Positions 16,404 through 25,011 of a stretch of 64,000 bases of DNA are shown here, in pieces (position 1 is the stretch's first letter; each line of letters starts with the position of its first letter). Location: the NCBI GenBank assembly GCA_016861025.1, contig BOKO01000015.1:62001-126000 (forward strand), given 5' to 3'. Source of the DNA: Chloroflexota bacterium. GTDB taxonomy: Bacteria; Chloroflexota; Anaerolineae; Caldilineales; Caldilineaceae. A program made the position numbers and the translations under genes. The notes beneath the pieces are model-generated. The model had not been told where the DNA came from and searched no databases. It saw nothing but the letters and a program-made list of their open reading frames with translations.

Positions 16404-18698
16404 ATGCAGTGGACGCGCCTCTGCTGGATCGTTGTTGTTCTCGTCGTTGCGCTGGCGCTGGCGGCCTGTTCTCCCATCCAACCAACCGACGCCCCTTCGG
16501 TGGGCGACGGGGAGCCGCAGGCAAGCGACGACCTGCCACCCGCTGTCGAGTACAACCTGGGTGACGCCATCGTTATCCAGGATCGCTTTCCCGCCGACAG
16601 CAGCTTTCGCGAGATGCCGGTGCGACTGAACGGCGTGATTGCTGCGCCGCCTGACGGCGGTCCCTACCCCGTCGTGCTGATCTTGCATGGCACACATCCC
16701 GGCTGCCCGGAAACCGAACATGGCGTTGATCGCTGGCCCTGCGACCCGGAAGTGGAGCGCGCCAACTATCGTGGCTTCGGCTATCTTGTCAGCGCGCTGG
16801 CGGTGCAAGGCTACGTGGCGCTGGCGATCAACACCAACGCTGAAGACACCTTTGGCTTTGGCGAGGGCGTTCCAGGCGAACGGCTGGAACAACTGATCAC
16901 ACTGCACCTGGATGCGCTGGCGACAGCCGCAGCGGGCGGCGAAAACAGCTTTGGCGTCGAGCTGGCCGGACGCGCTGACCTCAGCAAGCTGGCGATCTTT
17001 GGTCATTCGCGCGGCGCCGAGCGCGCCGTGGCGGTGGCGCGCAAGTGGGCGACCAATGGCGTGGCGCGCAGCTATGGCCCTGCCGCCGGCGTGCTCTTGA
17101 TCGCCCCTGCCGTCGTCTTTGTCGATCCGGCTGGCGGCGCGCCTGTGCCGATGGCGTTGATCAACGCAGCCTGCGACGGCGATGTGGCCGATCAGATGGG
17201 CCAGATGTTTTTTGAGGCGGCGCGGCTGGCGCCAGAGCAGAAAGCCTGGGCGGCTTCGGTCTGGCTCGAACGCGCCAATCACAATCACTTCAACGACACG
17301 CTGCCCGGCGACCCCTTCCCTGGGCAGGGACGGCCCGACTGTGACCCGCTGCTCGACGCTGACGCGCAGCGCGCCTTCCTTGTGGCATATGCTGGCGACT
17401 TCCTCACCGCCCTTTTCAGCCACGACCCGGCGCAGGTGCGTGCCGCATTCGAACGCATGGGCGTTGATGCGGCGTCGCTGGCAACGGACACGCTCTATGG
17501 TGAAGCGGCGCAGGCGGCATGGCTGGCAGAGGCGCGCCATCGCCTGCCGCTGCTGACGCCCACCGACGAGGAAACGTTCACGGTCAGCCCGTTTGACGGC
17601 GCAGTGACGGCTGAGGGCGTCACGACCCTCTTCTGCCCCAACGGCTATTACACGCCCTTCACCAACCCGGAACTGGCGGACTGTCACCGTGCGCAGGTGA
17701 CCGTGCCCGGACAGCCTGCCCATGCCGTGGTCAGTTGGGAAGCGTCAGGCGGCGCGCTGCGTTTCGAGCTGCCGATTGGTCTTGACAACCTGCTGATCTT
17801 TGATGCGATCAGCGTGCGCACGGGCATTGATCCGCTGTCACCGCTGAACCCGGCTGGCGCGCCGCAAGCATTCTCCGTGCAGGTGACTGACCGCAGCGGC
17901 GCCACAGCCAGCGTGGCCGTGTCTCCCGACGAGCAGGCGCTGCGCTATCCGGCCGGCGAAGTGCAGTCGGACGAAACCTTCGGCGCGCTGTTCACCGGGC
18001 GGCTGCCGCTGATGCCGGTGCGCGTACCAATCAGTGCGTTCGAGGGCGTCAACCTTGCCAGCGTTGCCGAGCTCGCGCTGATTTTTGATCAGACCGACAG
18101 CGGCGCGCTCTTTATCGCCGATGTGGAGCTGGTGCGTGCGCCAGTTTCGCCACGCCCGACGCTGAGCGACCCGCCCAGCGCCGAGCTGATCGCCGCCGCC
18201 GAAGCTGGCGACGTGGAGGCGATGCGCCAGCTTGCCAATCTCTACCGCCCGACCGATGCGCTGGGCGTGCAGTACGGCAACCTGGAGCAAGCTGTCTTCT
18301 GGTATCGACAGGCGTGCGCGGCAGGCTATGCCAATGCGCAGGTCGACTTCTACGATTTTGTGCGCAGCCATGCCGAACGTCACAGCGACGAATTCCTCGA
18401 CGAAGCTATCCTCTGCCTGGAAGACGCCATCGCGCAGGGTCATCGCGAGGCGATCATTGCCGGCGCGTTTCGAGCGGCGTTCATTGAGCAAGATTACAAG
18501 ATGGCGTTTTATCTCTATACGCTGTTTGAAGAGAGCGATCCTGAACTGGCGGCGCAGCGTCACACCTTCGCCGATCAACTGACGGCGGCGGAAATTGAGG
18601 CAGCAGAACAGGCGGCGGCAACCTGGCGCGCTGAAAACACGGTCAAAACCTACGACGATTTTTTTGCGGAGGTCAACTCACCGTTCCGGCAGCCCTGA
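16404..18698 (+). CDS. lipoprotein alpha/beta hydrolase with Sel1-like tail
   Basis: This 764-residue lipoprotein is anchored by a signal with lipobox LALAAC (Cys near residue 19). The ATG at 16404 has CAGGAG seven bases upstream. Residues 50-350 form an alpha/beta hydrolase: the strand VVLILHGTHPGCPE supplies the oxyanion loop, GHSRGAE holds the nucleophile Ser202, and RANHNHFND probably holds the catalytic His. Residues 390-585 look like beta-sandwich domains. The tail (about 590-720) has two Sel1-like repeats (AAEAGDVEAMRQLANLYRP, VFWYRQACAAGYANAQ). It should be a surface esterase or peptidase-like hydrolase with an adhesin-like tail; the substrate is unknown. The combination of hydrolase and Sel1 repeats is unusual. 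Confidence 0.78.
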   Translation: MQWTRLCWIVVVLVVALALAACSPIQPTDAPSVGDGEPQASDDLPPAVEYNLGDAIVIQDRFPADSSFREMPVRLNGVIAAPPDGGPYPVVLILHGTHPGCPETEHGVDRWPCDPEVERANYRGFGYLVSALAVQGYVALAINTNAEDTFGFGEGVPGERLEQLITLHLDALATAAAGGENSFGVELAGRADLSKLAIFGHSRGAERAVAVARKWATNGVARSYGPAAGVLLIAPAVVFVDPAGGAPVPMALINAACDGDVADQMGQMFFEAARLAPEQKAWAASVWLERANHNHFNDTLPGDPFPGQGRPDCDPLLDADAQRAFLVAYAGDFLTALFSHDPAQVRAAFERMGVDAASLATDTLYGEAAQAAWLAEARHRLPLLTPTDEETFTVSPFDGAVTAEGVTTLFCPNGYYTPFTNPELADCHRAQVTVPGQPAHAVVSWEASGGALRFELPIGLDNLLIFDAISVRTGIDPLSPLNPAGAPQAFSVQVTDRSGATASVAVSPDEQALRYPAGEVQSDETFGALFTGRLPLMPVRVPISAFEGVNLASVAELALIFDQTDSGALFIADVELVRAPVSPRPTLSDPPSAELIAAAEAGDVEAMRQLANLYRPTDALGVQYGNLEQAVFWYRQACAAGYANAQVDFYDFVRSHAERHSDEFLDEAILCLEDAIAQGHREAIIAGAFRAAFIEQDYKMAFYLYTLFEESDPELAAQRHTFADQLTAAEIEAAEQAAATWRAENTVKTYDDFFAEVNSPFRQP

Positions 18699-18989
18699 AC
18701 GCGGCTCTAGCTGGGCAACGATGTTATCGCCTCCGGCGAGACATCCTTCAATCAGTTGGTCATCGCCCCCGGCGTGACATGGTGCAACGCTCAGGTCTTT
18801 GCCTTCCCTGCATGACTTGCGTTCTGCATGGGTCATTGCCTCTGGCGTGCCATAAATGGTCTGGAATGCAGAATATCTGCTCGCAAAGTGACCCTGTGCG
18901 GGAATAACAGGGACACGCCAAAGGTGGTGAACTGCACAGCCAGGATAGTGCGTATGGAAAGCATTGAAACTGTGTACGGAGAACAACCA
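18699..18989. repeat. intergenic region with decayed 36-bp tandem repeat
   Basis: No gene is seen in these 291 bases. Four imperfect units of 36-37 bases start at 18724, 18760, 18796 and 18833. Each has a conserved 21-base head of the form TYATYGCCYCYGGCGTGACAT and a 15-base tail that differs but ends in GG or TG. The third copy is the most diverged. A related unit lies at 56462 (TCATCGCTTCCGGCGTGATGG), which ends in AGTTGG like the first unit here. Confidence 0.55.
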
Positions 18990-21191
18990 ATGAAGCATCC
19001 AACCCAGAGAAAGACCTTTCTGCTGATCGCCATGTTGCTGTTGGCGCTGGTGGTAAGCGCGTGCGCGCCGGAGACGCCGCCGCCTCCCACGGCGACGCTC
19101 GTGGCGACGCTTGCACCGACCGAGGCGCCTGCTGCAGCAGAGGCAGCCACAGAAGCGCCGCCGACCGAAGCCGCAGTTGAAGAAGCAACCCCTGCCCCCA
19201 CCGAAGAACCGGTCGAGGAGCCAACCCCCGCTCCCATCGAAGAACCGGCGCAGGAATCCGCGCTGGAAGGCGTCACCTGGCTGGTCACAGCCTATGTCGA
19301 CGAAAGTGGCGCTACGGCTGAACCGATCAGCGACGCCACGCTGACCTTCCAGAACGGGCGCATCAGCGGCAACGCCGGCTGCAACGGCTTCTTCGCTGCC
19401 TACACGCTCGACGGCGGCGACCTGTCGATCACCATGGGCGGCAGCACGCTCATGATGTGTGAGGATGCGGTGATGGCGCAAGAGCAGGCGATCCTGGCAA
19501 ACCTGGGACAAGCCGCCGCCTATGCCGTCACCGACGGCGTGCTGACGCTCCTCAACGCCGAAGGCACGGCGCTGCTCACGCTGAGCGAACGCACCGAGCC
19601 AGGGCTGACCGATGCCGTCTGGCTGGCGACGATGGTCAACAACGGGCGCGAAGCAGTCACCGGTCTGATCGAAGGCACGCAGATCACGGCGATCTTCGGT
19701 GAGGACGGCAGTCTCTCAGGCACGTCAGGCTGCAACAACTACGTCACCAGCTATACGACCGACGGTGACTCGATCGAGATCGGCATGGTCGCCTCGACGA
19801 TGATGTTCTGCGCCGAGCCGGAGGGCGTGATGGAGCAGGAGACCGCGTATGTCACCATGCTCCCGACCGCGGCCACGTACTCGATCCAGAACGGCGTACT
19901 CGAACTGCGCACCGCCGAGGGCGCGCTGGTGGCGAGCTACATCGTCGACAACCGCTCGGTCGTGGCGCCATCGGCAGCGATGGAGGAAGCCGCCGCCGAC
20001 CCCGACCCGGTTATCGAAGATGCAAAGGCAGCGGCAGTTGAATTTGCAGTTGCGGCGGATGCGACCCCGCGCGGGCGCGTGACCGCCCCGCTGGGCGTTA
20101 ACATCCGCGTCGGTCCTGGCACGGAGTTCCCGATCGTCGGCGTTGCCCCGCAGAATGCCGAGGGCGAGATCGTCGGGCGCAGCCTCGATGGTCGGTGGTG
20201 GGCGGCGCGTGTGCCCACTGCGCCCAACGGACAAGGTTGGGTGGCGGCGGATTACGTTGAAGCCATCAATGCGGATAACGTCCCTGTGCTGCCTGCGCCG
20301 CCGCTGCCGCAGCCCGAAACCCTGATCCAGGAAGGGCAACCTTACCAGATGCCGCAGGGCGTGATCCTCTACTCCGCCTCGCGCGTGATTCGTGAAGGCA
20401 ACCGCGTCTACGAGGTCGAAGACATCTACGCCGTGGATGCCGCTGGCGGACAGCCGCGCATGGTCGCCAACAACGCCATGCAACCGGCGCTCAGCCCGGA
20501 TCGGGGCACGCTCGCCTTCTACAGCAAGCAGAGCGACAAGCTCGGCATCGGCGGCTACGACGCCGCCACGGGACGCCGCCTGCGCTTCTCGGCGTTCATC
20601 GAAGACCAGCGCCCGCGCTGGAGTCCCACCGGCGACCGCATCGTCTTTGCCAGCAACCGCGCCGGCGACCGCCACTGGCGCATCTACATTGTCGATGCAG
20701 TGTCACAAGACCTGCCCGAAAACATGGTCTACACCGAGCTGGATTTTGGCAAAGATCCCGACTGGCGCCCGACTCAGGAGCAGTTGATCATTAAGGGCTG
20801 CGATCCGACAGGCAACAATTGTGGTCTCTACACTCTCAACACTGGCGGTGCAGGGCGGACGCAGCTCACCAACGTCGAATCGGATTCAACGCCGCGCTGG
20901 ACGCCCGATGGCAACGCCGTAGTCTTCATGAGCGAAGGGCGCGACGGGAACTGGGAAATCTATCGGGCGAATGTGGCGGACGGCAGCGTGACGCGGCTGA
21001 CCAACGACCCCGCGCCCGACGGTCTGCCGGCGGTCAGCCCCGACGGCAGCCAGATCGCCTTCATCAGCAAACGCGGCGGTGCATGGGGGCTGTGGGTGAT
21101 GCCTGCAACGGGTGGCGCAGCCACGCAGGTCACTGCCATTCCTGGCGAATTGCCCGACTGGCTGATGCAGGCGGTCGACTGGCCGCGCTAA
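18990..21191 (+). CDS. META/SH3b lipoprotein with TolB-like propeller
   Basis: This 733-residue lipoprotein has lipobox VVSAC near residue 24. The ATG at 18990 is chosen because the frame upstream is not signal-like and GGAGAA lies at about 18978. After a Pro/Thr/Glu-rich linker (28-88) come two META domains (90-205 and 208-315, both with SGNAGCNGF or SGTSGCNNY), an SH3b domain (about 360-425, VNIRVGPGTEFPIVG) and a C-terminal propeller (450-730) made of TolB/PD40 repeats (ALSPDRGTLAFYSKQ, RWSPTGDRIVFASNR, RWTPDGNAVVFMSEG, AVSPDGSQIAFISKR). It is probably a cell-surface binding protein with no visible enzyme. It is paralogous to the 4201-5928 protein in its META-META-SH3b part. Confidence 0.83.
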   Translation: MKHPTQRKTFLLIAMLLLALVVSACAPETPPPPTATLVATLAPTEAPAAAEAATEAPPTEAAVEEATPAPTEEPVEEPTPAPIEEPAQESALEGVTWLVTAYVDESGATAEPISDATLTFQNGRISGNAGCNGFFAAYTLDGGDLSITMGGSTLMMCEDAVMAQEQAILANLGQAAAYAVTDGVLTLLNAEGTALLTLSERTEPGLTDAVWLATMVNNGREAVTGLIEGTQITAIFGEDGSLSGTSGCNNYVTSYTTDGDSIEIGMVASTMMFCAEPEGVMEQETAYVTMLPTAATYSIQNGVLELRTAEGALVASYIVDNRSVVAPSAAMEEAAADPDPVIEDAKAAAVEFAVAADATPRGRVTAPLGVNIRVGPGTEFPIVGVAPQNAEGEIVGRSLDGRWWAARVPTAPNGQGWVAADYVEAINADNVPVLPAPPLPQPETLIQEGQPYQMPQGVILYSASRVIREGNRVYEVEDIYAVDAAGGQPRMVANNAMQPALSPDRGTLAFYSKQSDKLGIGGYDAATGRRLRFSAFIEDQRPRWSPTGDRIVFASNRAGDRHWRIYIVDAVSQDLPENMVYTELDFGKDPDWRPTQEQLIIKGCDPTGNNCGLYTLNTGGAGRTQLTNVESDSTPRWTPDGNAVVFMSEGRDGNWEIYRANVADGSVTRLTNDPAPDGLPAVSPDGSQIAFISKRGGAWGLWVMPATGGAATQVTAIPGELPDWLMQAVDWPR

Positions 21192-21225
21192 AAAAGGTTT
21201 TGGATCCAGAAGGAATAGATGGAAA

Positions 21226-23058
21226 ATGACTTCGATAAAAATTTCTTTCCGACGCGCATGGCGCTCAATACCAGCAGCGCTGTTGATGTTCGTCGCTTTG
21301 CTTGCGCTCGCTCCCGCACAGCGCGTTTGGGCGCAGGAACCCGCCGGTGACAACACTGGCGATGTTCCTCCCAGCCTGATCGAAATTCTGGAGCAAGCGC
21401 CTAAAGTAACAGCAGCAGTCGTTGGCGAAGATGGCTTTGCGCCAGATGAAGCGGCAGCCTCCGCTGCACTGCCTGACCGCACACAGTTCGGCGTGATCGA
21501 CTATTCGGTGGATGGCGTCATGATCAACGCGACGGTCACGCTCCCCGCTTCACAGGGCGTCTACATCGCATCCGGTTTCCCAAACAACAACTTTGTGAAC
21601 GAATCATTCATTCAGTTGGGATGGGATAACCAGACCGGTCGCAATGCCTCGCGTATTCTACTCCAGTTCGACCTGTCGCCGCTGCCGCCTCAGTCGCGCG
21701 TCAATAGCGCCGAATTCTGGATCAATCAAACACAGATTCAACCGCCAGGCGACGGCCAGCCGATGGACTTTCGCGCCCAGTTGATGCAGCAGTCGTGGAA
21801 TGCAGGTCAGGTGACATGGAACACGGCGAACTTTCTCGGCGGCGCCGCCTTTCCGCTCGGCTCGATCCCGCCGGCGGTCGGCTGGATCGCCGGGCCTGCC
21901 ACCGATGCGGTGCGGTTGTGGCTTGGCGGCGAACCCAACCGCGGCGTCATCGTCACCGGCGACGAGACGCCCACGCGCGGTCGCTTTCGGCAGTTCAACG
22001 GTGTAGGACCGAACTCGCCGCCGGCCCTGGCGCCGTTTCTAAGCGTCAACTTTACAGCCAACTGCGACACCGCCCCGCCGGTGGCGACGATGAACGCACT
22101 GCCGACCTTCTCGCCGAGCGAATTCCGCGTTTTCTGGTCGGCGTTCGACCCTGACCAACCGGGCTGTCCTGCCAGCGGCGTCGCCTGGTTCAACGTGCAG
22201 TTTCGCATCAACGGCGGCGGTTGGGTCAACTGGCGCAACCAGACGCCGACCGACAACTTTGGTTTCCGTCGCGACGCCCCCAACGGCTCGCTCGTTGAGT
22301 TCCGCGTGCAGGCGTCCGACAACGCCGGCAACATCGGCGCGTGGAGTCCGATTGTGGCGACGCGCATCGACTCCGAGCCGCCGGTCGCCTCGGTCGATCC
22401 ACTGCCACAATACACCATCTTCCCTGCATTCACTGTCACCTGGAGCGGAACGGACAATCTGTCGGGCATTGCGTTCTACAACCTGCAGATGAGCGTCAAC
22501 AACGGCGCCTGGCAGGTGGTGCTTGCGGAGTCGCCCGCCACCAGCTTCCAGGTGACGGGCGCGCAGTTCCGCGACCAGTTCAAGTTCCGCGTGCAGGCAG
22601 TGGACAATGTCGGCAATGTCCAGCCATGGAGTCCCACGGCGCAGGCATCCACGACTGTCTTCGACCATCCGGTGTCGAGGGTCATTCCCTTCAACCCGGC
22701 GATCATTCAGTCGACTTCACCGGTGACAACGGAGATTACGGTCAACTGGGAAGGATTCCTTGCGCCCGGCACGAGCATGCTGCGGTATGAACTGAGCTAT
22801 CGCTTCACGCCCTTTGGCGGCTCACCTGGCGCCTGGACGCCATGGGCCACCTTCCCTGGAACGACCACGCGGGAGGTCTTCACGCCAGGTTCGGGCAACG
22901 GGGTCTACGAATTCTTTGCTGTGGCTATCAACAACTTTGGACAACGTCAGCCGTTCGAGCCGGAAAGCGGGCTGGGCGCATCGATCATTCTCGACCTCGA
23001 CGACACGATCCAGCCACGGCTCTATCTGCCGGTCATGGCGCGACACATGGTTGAGTAA
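21226..23058 (+). CDS. exported DNRLRE-type protein with fibronectin-like domains
   Basis: This 610-residue secreted protein has a signal peptide (1-36, ending VWAQ). Residues 100-275 look like a DNRLRE/CBM96-type beta-sandwich (SRILLQFDLSPLPPQSRV, WNAGQVTWNTANF, AGPATDAVRLWL). Three fibronectin/Ig-like units follow (about 285-385, 390-470 and 480-590), each with the pattern W.NVQ or YNLQM, then VEFRVQASDNAGN or FKFRVQAVDNVGN. The C-terminus ends LYLPVMARHMVE, like the YLP-type tails seen on many exported Chloroflexota proteins. It is likely to be a surface adhesin or carbohydrate binder. It follows the propeller lipoprotein by 34 bases and may be co-expressed. Confidence 0.75.
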   Translation: MTSIKISFRRAWRSIPAALLMFVALLALAPAQRVWAQEPAGDNTGDVPPSLIEILEQAPKVTAAVVGEDGFAPDEAAASAALPDRTQFGVIDYSVDGVMINATVTLPASQGVYIASGFPNNNFVNESFIQLGWDNQTGRNASRILLQFDLSPLPPQSRVNSAEFWINQTQIQPPGDGQPMDFRAQLMQQSWNAGQVTWNTANFLGGAAFPLGSIPPAVGWIAGPATDAVRLWLGGEPNRGVIVTGDETPTRGRFRQFNGVGPNSPPALAPFLSVNFTANCDTAPPVATMNALPTFSPSEFRVFWSAFDPDQPGCPASGVAWFNVQFRINGGGWVNWRNQTPTDNFGFRRDAPNGSLVEFRVQASDNAGNIGAWSPIVATRIDSEPPVASVDPLPQYTIFPAFTVTWSGTDNLSGIAFYNLQMSVNNGAWQVVLAESPATSFQVTGAQFRDQFKFRVQAVDNVGNVQPWSPTAQASTTVFDHPVSRVIPFNPAIIQSTSPVTTEITVNWEGFLAPGTSMLRYELSYRFTPFGGSPGAWTPWATFPGTTTREVFTPGSGNGVYEFFAVAINNFGQRQPFEPESGLGASIILDLDDTIQPRLYLPVMARHMVE

Positions 23059-23087
23059 GCCGCGCCGTTGCTCTCGCCCCTAACTCG

Positions 23088-23124
23088 CCGTCCTCCTGGG
23101 TTCCCCAGACATCCAGGAGGACGG
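23088..23124. repeat. 12-bp intergenic hairpin
   Basis: CCGTCCTCCTGG (23088-23099) and CCAGGAGGACGG (23113-23124) form a perfect 12-bp stem with a 13-base loop that itself contains the nested dyad TGGG-ttc-CCCA. No U-run follows. It separates the exported protein gene from the GH13 gene. Its CCTGG/CCAGG core recalls the hairpin at 5980. Confidence 0.65.
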
Positions 23125-23197
23125 TGCATATTCCTCGAATCAAGCCAACTCTGGTAAAATGTCATGAAAGATCGCCAAAGAAGAAAAAGGAGGCATC

Positions 23198-24952
23198 ATG
23201 CTCCCACCGGTTGAGCGACTGCGCGCCAGCCTCACTTCAGTCTACGGCAGCGCCACCGCCGAGCACATTGTACAAACGCTATTTCCGCGAATTGAAGAGG
23301 TGCGCACGTCGCGCTCGTCACCGCAAAAGACCCTCGATGCGCTGCGTCCCATGCCCGATGAACGCGATGTCATTCTGATCACCTATGGTGACCAAATCCA
23401 AGAGCCAGATACGCCGCCGCTGCAAAGCCTCTATGAGCTGATCTCGGAGCGCATTGGCGACGTGATCAACGGCGTTCATATCCTGCCCTTTTATCCCTAC
23501 ACCTCCGACGATGGTTTTTCGGTGGTCGACTATCGCCAGGTTAACCCGGCGTTGGGGACCTGGGAGGATGTTCGCCGGCTGACCGGTCGCTATCGGGTGA
23601 TGTTCGACGCAGTCATCAACCATATCTCCGCCTCCAGCGCGTGGTTTCAAGCATTTCTGCGCGGTGAGCCGCCCTACGACGAATATTTCATCACTGTCGA
23701 TCCCTCGGTTGACCTTTCGGCGGTGGTGCGTCCGCGCACATCGCCGGTGTTGACTGCATTTGACACGGCGAATGGACGCAAACACGTATGGACGACCTTC
23801 AGCGATGATCAGATTGATCTGAACTATGCGTCGCCCGCGCTGTTGGTTGAAATCATGGACTTGCTACTCTTTTATGTTGAACAGGGTGCGCAGTTGATCC
23901 GACTCGATGCAATCGGCTTTATGTGGAAGGAGATCGGCTCGTCGTGCATTCATCTGCCGCAGGCGCACGCGTTGATCCAGGCGATGCGCGCCATGCTCGA
24001 TCTGGCTGCGCCCGATGTGCTGCTTGTCACCGAGACCAATGTACCTCACCGTGAGAATATCAGTTATTTTGGCGATGGCGTCAATGAAGCGCAAATGGTC
24101 TACAACTTCACGCTGCCGCCGCTGACGCTGCACACCTTTCATACGCAAGATGCAACGGCGCTGTCGGCGTGGGCGGCGACCCTGGCTGCTCCCTCGGCGC
24201 AGACAACATTTTTCAACTTCATGGCCTCGCACGACGGCGTCGGCGTGCGCCCGCTGGAGGGCATCCTACAACAGTCAGCCATCGACGATCTGGTTGAACG
24301 CACGCTCAGACACGGCGGGCTGGTCAACTATCGCACCAACCCCGACGGCAGCCGGGTTCCCTACGAGCTCAACATCGTCTACTTCGACGCGCTCAACGAT
24401 CCGGCGGCGGACGAGCCGATTTCGGTGCAGATTGATCGCTTTCTTGCCAGCCAGGCGATCCTGCTCAGTCTCGCCGGCGTGCCGGGGATCTATGCGCATA
24501 GCCTTTTCGGCAGCCGCAACTGGCGCGAAGGGGTGACGCAAACGGGCCACAATCGTACGATCAATCGACGCAAGTTTCTGCGCAGCGAGCTGGAGGCGGC
24601 GCTGGATCACCATGAATCATTGCCGCACCAGGTCTTCACGCGCTATCGACAGTTGCTCGCCGCGCGCACCGGTGACCGCGCCTTTCATCCAAACGCAGCC
24701 CAGGAGATCGTCCATCTCGATCCGGCAATCTTCAGCTTTGTGCGCACGGCCACCGATGGCGGCAGCCGCGTACTCTGTCTGCACAATGTGTCGGCGCGCG
24801 CGATGCATCTAAAGATTGCGCCGAAAGAGGCGGGAATCGACGGCGCCGCCAGTGTGGTGGATTTGATCGGCGGCGCTGCATTTCGGTGTGACGCAGCATT
24901 GGAGCTGACCGTGCCGCCCTACGGCGTATTCTGGCTGCGGGCAACGCCATAA
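23198..24952 (+). CDS. GH13_18 sucrose/glucosylglycerate phosphorylase-like enzyme
   Basis: This 584-residue cytoplasmic enzyme is of the sucrose-phosphorylase group of GH13. AAGGAGG sits just before the ATG. The TIM-barrel motifs are complete: GVHILPFYPYTSDDGFSV (region I), RLDAIGF with nucleophile Asp237, VTETN with acid/base Glu279, and FMASHDGVG with Asp346. The 584-residue length, longer than the roughly 490 of Bifidobacterium sucrose phosphorylase, fits the glucosylglycerate-phosphorylase/YcjM branch. The enzyme would split a glucoside with phosphate to give glucose-1-phosphate. A link to the compatible solute glucosylglycerate is inferred from the family. The substrate cannot be fixed from sequence alone. 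It is convergent with fbp. Confidence 0.85.
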   Translation: MLPPVERLRASLTSVYGSATAEHIVQTLFPRIEEVRTSRSSPQKTLDALRPMPDERDVILITYGDQIQEPDTPPLQSLYELISERIGDVINGVHILPFYPYTSDDGFSVVDYRQVNPALGTWEDVRRLTGRYRVMFDAVINHISASSAWFQAFLRGEPPYDEYFITVDPSVDLSAVVRPRTSPVLTAFDTANGRKHVWTTFSDDQIDLNYASPALLVEIMDLLLFYVEQGAQLIRLDAIGFMWKEIGSSCIHLPQAHALIQAMRAMLDLAAPDVLLVTETNVPHRENISYFGDGVNEAQMVYNFTLPPLTLHTFHTQDATALSAWAATLAAPSAQTTFFNFMASHDGVGVRPLEGILQQSAIDDLVERTLRHGGLVNYRTNPDGSRVPYELNIVYFDALNDPAADEPISVQIDRFLASQAILLSLAGVPGIYAHSLFGSRNWREGVTQTGHNRTINRRKFLRSELEAALDHHESLPHQVFTRYRQLLAARTGDRAFHPNAAQEIVHLDPAIFSFVRTATDGGSRVLCLHNVSARAMHLKIAPKEAGIDGAASVVDLIGGAAFRCDAALELTVPPYGVFWLRATP

Positions 24953-25011
24953 TAATCAATTGAAAATCGGTTTGACTTGCATCCTCTCCCAACTCGCCGC
25001 CATTTTTCAGG

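Noticed and set aside
18724..18868. CRISPR or TIGR-type guide array
   Set aside because: The repeats are imperfect, the unit is only 36 bases with 15-base tails, there are few copies and no cas or Tas-like gene is near.
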